Source: an uncultured Cellvibrio sp. (GTDB lineage Bacteria; Pseudomonadota; Gammaproteobacteria; Pseudomonadales; Cellvibrionaceae). From it: a stretch of DNA of 24,743 nt. Shown in pieces: positions 22,536-24,743 of the stretch (the first letter of the stretch is position 1; each line of letters opens with the position of its first letter). A program made the translations under genes and the position numbers. The notes under the pieces are model-generated. The model saw nothing but the letters and a program-made list of their open reading frames with translations. It was not told where the DNA came from and did not search any database. Where the stretch lies: positions 1 through 24,743 of the forward strand of contig CAMLOU010000057.1 of assembly GCA_946481735.1 (NCBI GenBank), given 5' to 3'.

Positions 22536-23915
22536 TTAAAGCGATGTCACCATTTCACTGGTTATTGAATCCAACGCTTTATCCATATCCATCACCGCGC
22601 CCTGATGTTCTGCGGCATAGGCATCGGCGTCCGGTTTGCGCAGGAAGGTGGAGAATCCTTCTTTGGATTTCACAAAAAACGCGGTCTTACCAAACAGTTT
22701 CAAACCGGTCTTTTTGTCGTAAACATAGGTAGCATTAAGTTTGGCTCCGGTCTCATTGAATTTTCCAACGGCATGCAAAAAATCCGTGAGCGTGGGGTAG
22801 GAGGAGATGCCTTCGCGCGCATGCCAGATTTCCATCGGCAGTGCCGCGTTGGTTACAGCGGGGTCAACCACAGCAGCTTTTTCCGCAGCGTAATCTTTGC
22901 CGAGGCTGGCGTAGGCAGACTTGATGTAATCCTCGGTAATCCACTCCTGGAAATCCAATGCGGGTATAGCTTGCTCCCGTGCGAGAACGCCGTGATTTAA
23001 TTTGAGCGCATCAACCCATTGCGCTTTGATGGTGGGGTCCAGAGTCAAGTGGCCGCCTTTGGAAAAATAAATGTAGAGCACTTCTTTTTCCACGCCGGTC
23101 CAGCCTTCCATCATATCCACGGCTCTGACCGGATCTTCACGAATCCACTCGCCAGCTTCGTATATGGCTTTGATAAATGCCACCGCCACTTCCGGATGCT
23201 CGTTCAGGAAATCTTCACGCACCACTACACCGTGCAGGTAAGGCACACCCGTTTCACTGCCGTCATAAATCTTGCGGCCGGTGCCGCGAAATTCCATCAG
23301 TTCAGACCAAGGGCAAAAATCGGCGTGGGCATCAATCTTGTTGGCCGCGATGTTAGCCGCACCCACCGCCGGGCTTTGGTTTTTCAAACCAAAATCCTTG
23401 ATTTCGATTTTGTTGTCTTGCATGGCTTTTAACAACATGCCCCAGGCGGCACTGCCGACAGGTACGGATACGTCTTTACCCTTGAGTTGTTCAATGCTGA
23501 AGATATCGGATTTGACGGGTACTACAATAGCGTTGCCGCTGCCTTTGAGGTTGTAACCCGTACCGGCAATATATTTTGTGCGCAGGGATTCAGTGGCTTG
23601 AAATTTTGCACCGTTGACGATGAGTGGGTAATCACCCATAACACCGAAGTTAAGTTTGTTGGCCATCATCTGGTTAGTGATGGGACCGCCTGACGAGTAG
23701 TCGCTCCAGGTAATGTCATACGTGGCATCGGCGTACTTTCCGGTTTTGGGCAGATGTTTCTCCAGTAGTTTCAATTCCTTTACCACGATGCCCGCAGTGT
23801 AAGTATCTGTACACATGCTTTGGTGGCCAATCGCAATATTGATCATCTTGGCATTGGCGCCGGCTGCCAGGGTGATCCCCAGAATCATTGAAACCCATCT
23901 TATCGATATCATCAT
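22536..23915 (-). CDS. ABC transporter substrate-binding protein (NMT1/SsuA-like) with NosL-like C-terminus
   Basis: 459-residue periplasmic binding protein, about 120 longer than the usual SsuA/TauA protein. A signal peptide (MMISIRWVSMILGITLAAGANA) is followed by the binding fold: IAIGHQSMCTDTYTAGIVVK at about 27-46, LNFGVMGDYPLIV, SIEQLKGKDVSVPVGSAAWG and IDAHADFCPWSE. The last ~60 residues (LFGKTAFFVKSKEGFSTF then DADAYAAEHQGAVMDMDKAL) resemble the end of the copper chaperone NosL, an addition not usual in sulfonate-binding proteins; I could not confirm it and the NosL methionine motif is not evident. ATG at 23915 or 23912, both served by GGGGA. First gene of the transporter operon. Ligand unknown; the family takes up sulfonates, taurine, nitrate or related anions and thiamine precursors. 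Confidence 0.88.
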   Translation of the reverse strand: MMISIRWVSMILGITLAAGANAKMINIAIGHQSMCTDTYTAGIVVKELKLLEKHLPKTGKYADATYDITWSDYSSGGPITNQMMANKLNFGVMGDYPLIVNGAKFQATESLRTKYIAGTGYNLKGSGNAIVVPVKSDIFSIEQLKGKDVSVPVGSAAWGMLLKAMQDNKIEIKDFGLKNQSPAVGAANIAANKIDAHADFCPWSELMEFRGTGRKIYDGSETGVPYLHGVVVREDFLNEHPEVAVAFIKAIYEAGEWIREDPVRAVDMMEGWTGVEKEVLYIYFSKGGHLTLDPTIKAQWVDALKLNHGVLAREQAIPALDFQEWITEDYIKSAYASLGKDYAAEKAAVVDPAVTNAALPMEIWHAREGISSYPTLTDFLHAVGKFNETGAKLNATYVYDKKTGLKLFGKTAFFVKSKEGFSTFLRKPDADAYAAEHQGAVMDMDKALDSITSEMVTSL

Positions 23916-24386
23916 GCAATCCCCGAATTATGTTGCTTAGGTAAATTTCAACTTGTATTGGCATGTTATAATCACTCCCAATAAAAACGCATAAGTCATG
24001 CCAAGAACGGGAAGATGGGTTATTAGATTTGTAACTCCCTCTTTTCTAAAGTGTTTTTTCTGGCTTCACCTTCCACAGAGAAATTCCCTCACTCGAGATA
24101 ATCGTCAATACTGCACTCGGAATGAGCGTGTGCACCTAAGCGTTCAGGGTACCGGGCATGAATGGATAAATTTATGAAAAATTTCTAGTACAAGTCTGAA
24201 TGGAAAAGAGGAAGTGGTGAAGGTAGAAGAGAGCGGGGAAACCGCAGGCGGAAATGAACAAGATGAACGATAAAATGAAAAAATGGGGCTTTTACCGTTT
24301 GTGGTAGATAGGCCCCTAATGCGTTTGACTAACTGGAGTAGTCATGAAGATTTTTGCGGCAGTGACGCAGTGTTAAAAATTCATCA
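23916..24386. other. Intergenic region upstream of the ABC operon
   Basis: 471 bp with no convincing gene. It should hold the promoter of the ABC-SCO-cytochrome operon; I see no strong -35/-10 pair. An ACTTGTAT half-site (23951-23958) and ATGTTATAATC just beside it recall the GntR operator but do not form the palindrome. Between about 24195 and 24290 the plus strand is markedly purine-rich. The porin terminator lies at 24269-24316. Confidence 0.6.
24269..24316 (-). terminator. Rho-independent terminator of the porin gene
   Basis: On the minus strand GGGGC (24316-24312) pairs with GCCCC (24289-24285), with an inner stem TACC/GGTA, followed by ATTTTTTCATTTT (24284-24272). It lies about 70 bp after the porin stop, in the right orientation to end that transcript before the ABC operon. 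Confidence 0.75.
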
Positions 24387-24743
24387 TCAAAAAACAAATT
24401 GCAGTTGCAAACGATGGTTGGTTTGCTCAACCGTTTCGGTATCCGATGTGACTACTTCAACGCGCCAGCGAAGCGACAAACCTTTCCAATACTCATCAAA
24501 ACTGTAAGTGATATCAACATCGGTCGCATCGCGATCCGGCGCTAGATTAAAGTCGAATGTTGCGTAGCTGAGCTTGAATGCAAGCACAGTGGAAAAGTTG
24601 TAGTTGAAGGTAATCTTGCTGGCATCTCCGGAATCAACATTCTCAAAGGTCTCCAACATATTATTGGTAAAGATGGGGCTGGTAGAAAAACTGTAAGGCG
24701 CCAGAAATGCTCCATTCCTGAAGGCGCCTTCCTCCTCGGCAAC
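24387..24743 (-). CDS. Outer-membrane porin, OprD-like, C-terminal part (cut by window edge)
   Basis: 118 residues are visible and the frame runs open off the right edge. Alternating beta-strand sequence and a terminal phenylalanine (RLQLQFVF) mark it as the end of an outer-membrane barrel. Segments PYSFSTSPIFTNNMLETFEN, DVDITYSFDEYWKGLSLRWR and the spacing between them resemble the C-terminus of OprD-family porins, which take up small anions, amino acids or aromatic acids. It is transcribed toward the ABC operon, but a terminator and 471 bp separate them, so cotranscription is unlikely. It might let the ABC substrate across the outer membrane (inference). Confidence 0.6.
   Translation of the reverse strand, partial: VAEEEGAFRNGAFLAPYSFSTSPIFTNNMLETFENVDSGDASKITFNYNFSTVLAFKLSYATFDFNLAPDRDATDVDITYSFDEYWKGLSLRWRVEVVTSDTETVEQTNHRLQLQFVF

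Noticed and set aside
18472..23915. Assigning the ABC transporter to taurine or alkanesulfonate uptake
   Set aside because: No TauD, SsuD/SsuE or other desulfonating enzyme is in the window, and the binding protein is atypically long. The family also covers nitrate and other ligands.
23951..23973. GntR operator in front of the ABC operon
   Set aside because: Only an ACTTGTAT half-site and a nearby TTATAA-like stretch are present; they do not form the 16-bp palindrome seen at the other two sites.

Overview
The window looks like chromosomal DNA of a gammaproteobacterium, most likely a polysaccharide-degrading Cellvibrio-type organism. I infer this from the tandem TonB-dependent receptors of the sugar-uptake kind, a membrane-bound AraC regulator, a PEP-CTERM surface protein and an OprD-like porin. 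Coding density is high. I see no rRNA, tRNA, CRISPR array, phage gene or insertion-sequence transposase.

Left part (1-11663): two paralogous TonB-dependent receptors (the first with an N-terminal STN signalling domain and cut by the window edge), separated by two large palindromic intergenic elements with a shared core and unrelated arms. They are followed by a terminator, a 7TM-AraC regulator on the other strand, a decayed fructosamine-kinase remnant, an ATP-grasp (RimK-like) protein, a large secreted metallophosphatase whose leader holds a terminator, and a PEP-CTERM protein with a possible degenerate cyclic-di-GMP riboswitch.

Right part (11660-23915, all on the minus strand): two adjacent operons that look like one uncharacterised redox/transport system. 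Operon A is a GntR/UTRA regulator, an AprA-like flavoprotein, an AprB-like small ferredoxin, a HEAT-repeat protein, an Azotobacter FdI-type 7Fe ferredoxin, a DUF971 protein, a YeiH-family putative sulfite/sulfate exporter and an Mrp iron-sulfur carrier. Operon B is an SsuA/NMT1-like binding protein with a NosL-like tail, an ABC permease, a cysteine-containing membrane protein of unknown family, an ABC ATPase, a SCO copper chaperone, an unannotated 56-residue secreted peptide and a di-haem cytochrome c. Many starts in both operons overlap or abut the preceding stop, which implies translational coupling.

A palindromic GntR/HutC-type operator lies upstream of gntR. A one-mismatch version sits at the centre of a 36-bp palindrome in front of the DUF971-yeiH-mrp genes. 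My working model (inference) is import of a sulfur-containing anion or organosulfur compound, cytoplasmic oxidoreduction by the AprA/AprB-like pair with ferredoxin, export of a sulfur oxyanion by YeiH, and a periplasmic copper/cytochrome branch. The substrate cannot be read from the sequence. The right edge holds the end of an OprD-like porin and its terminator.
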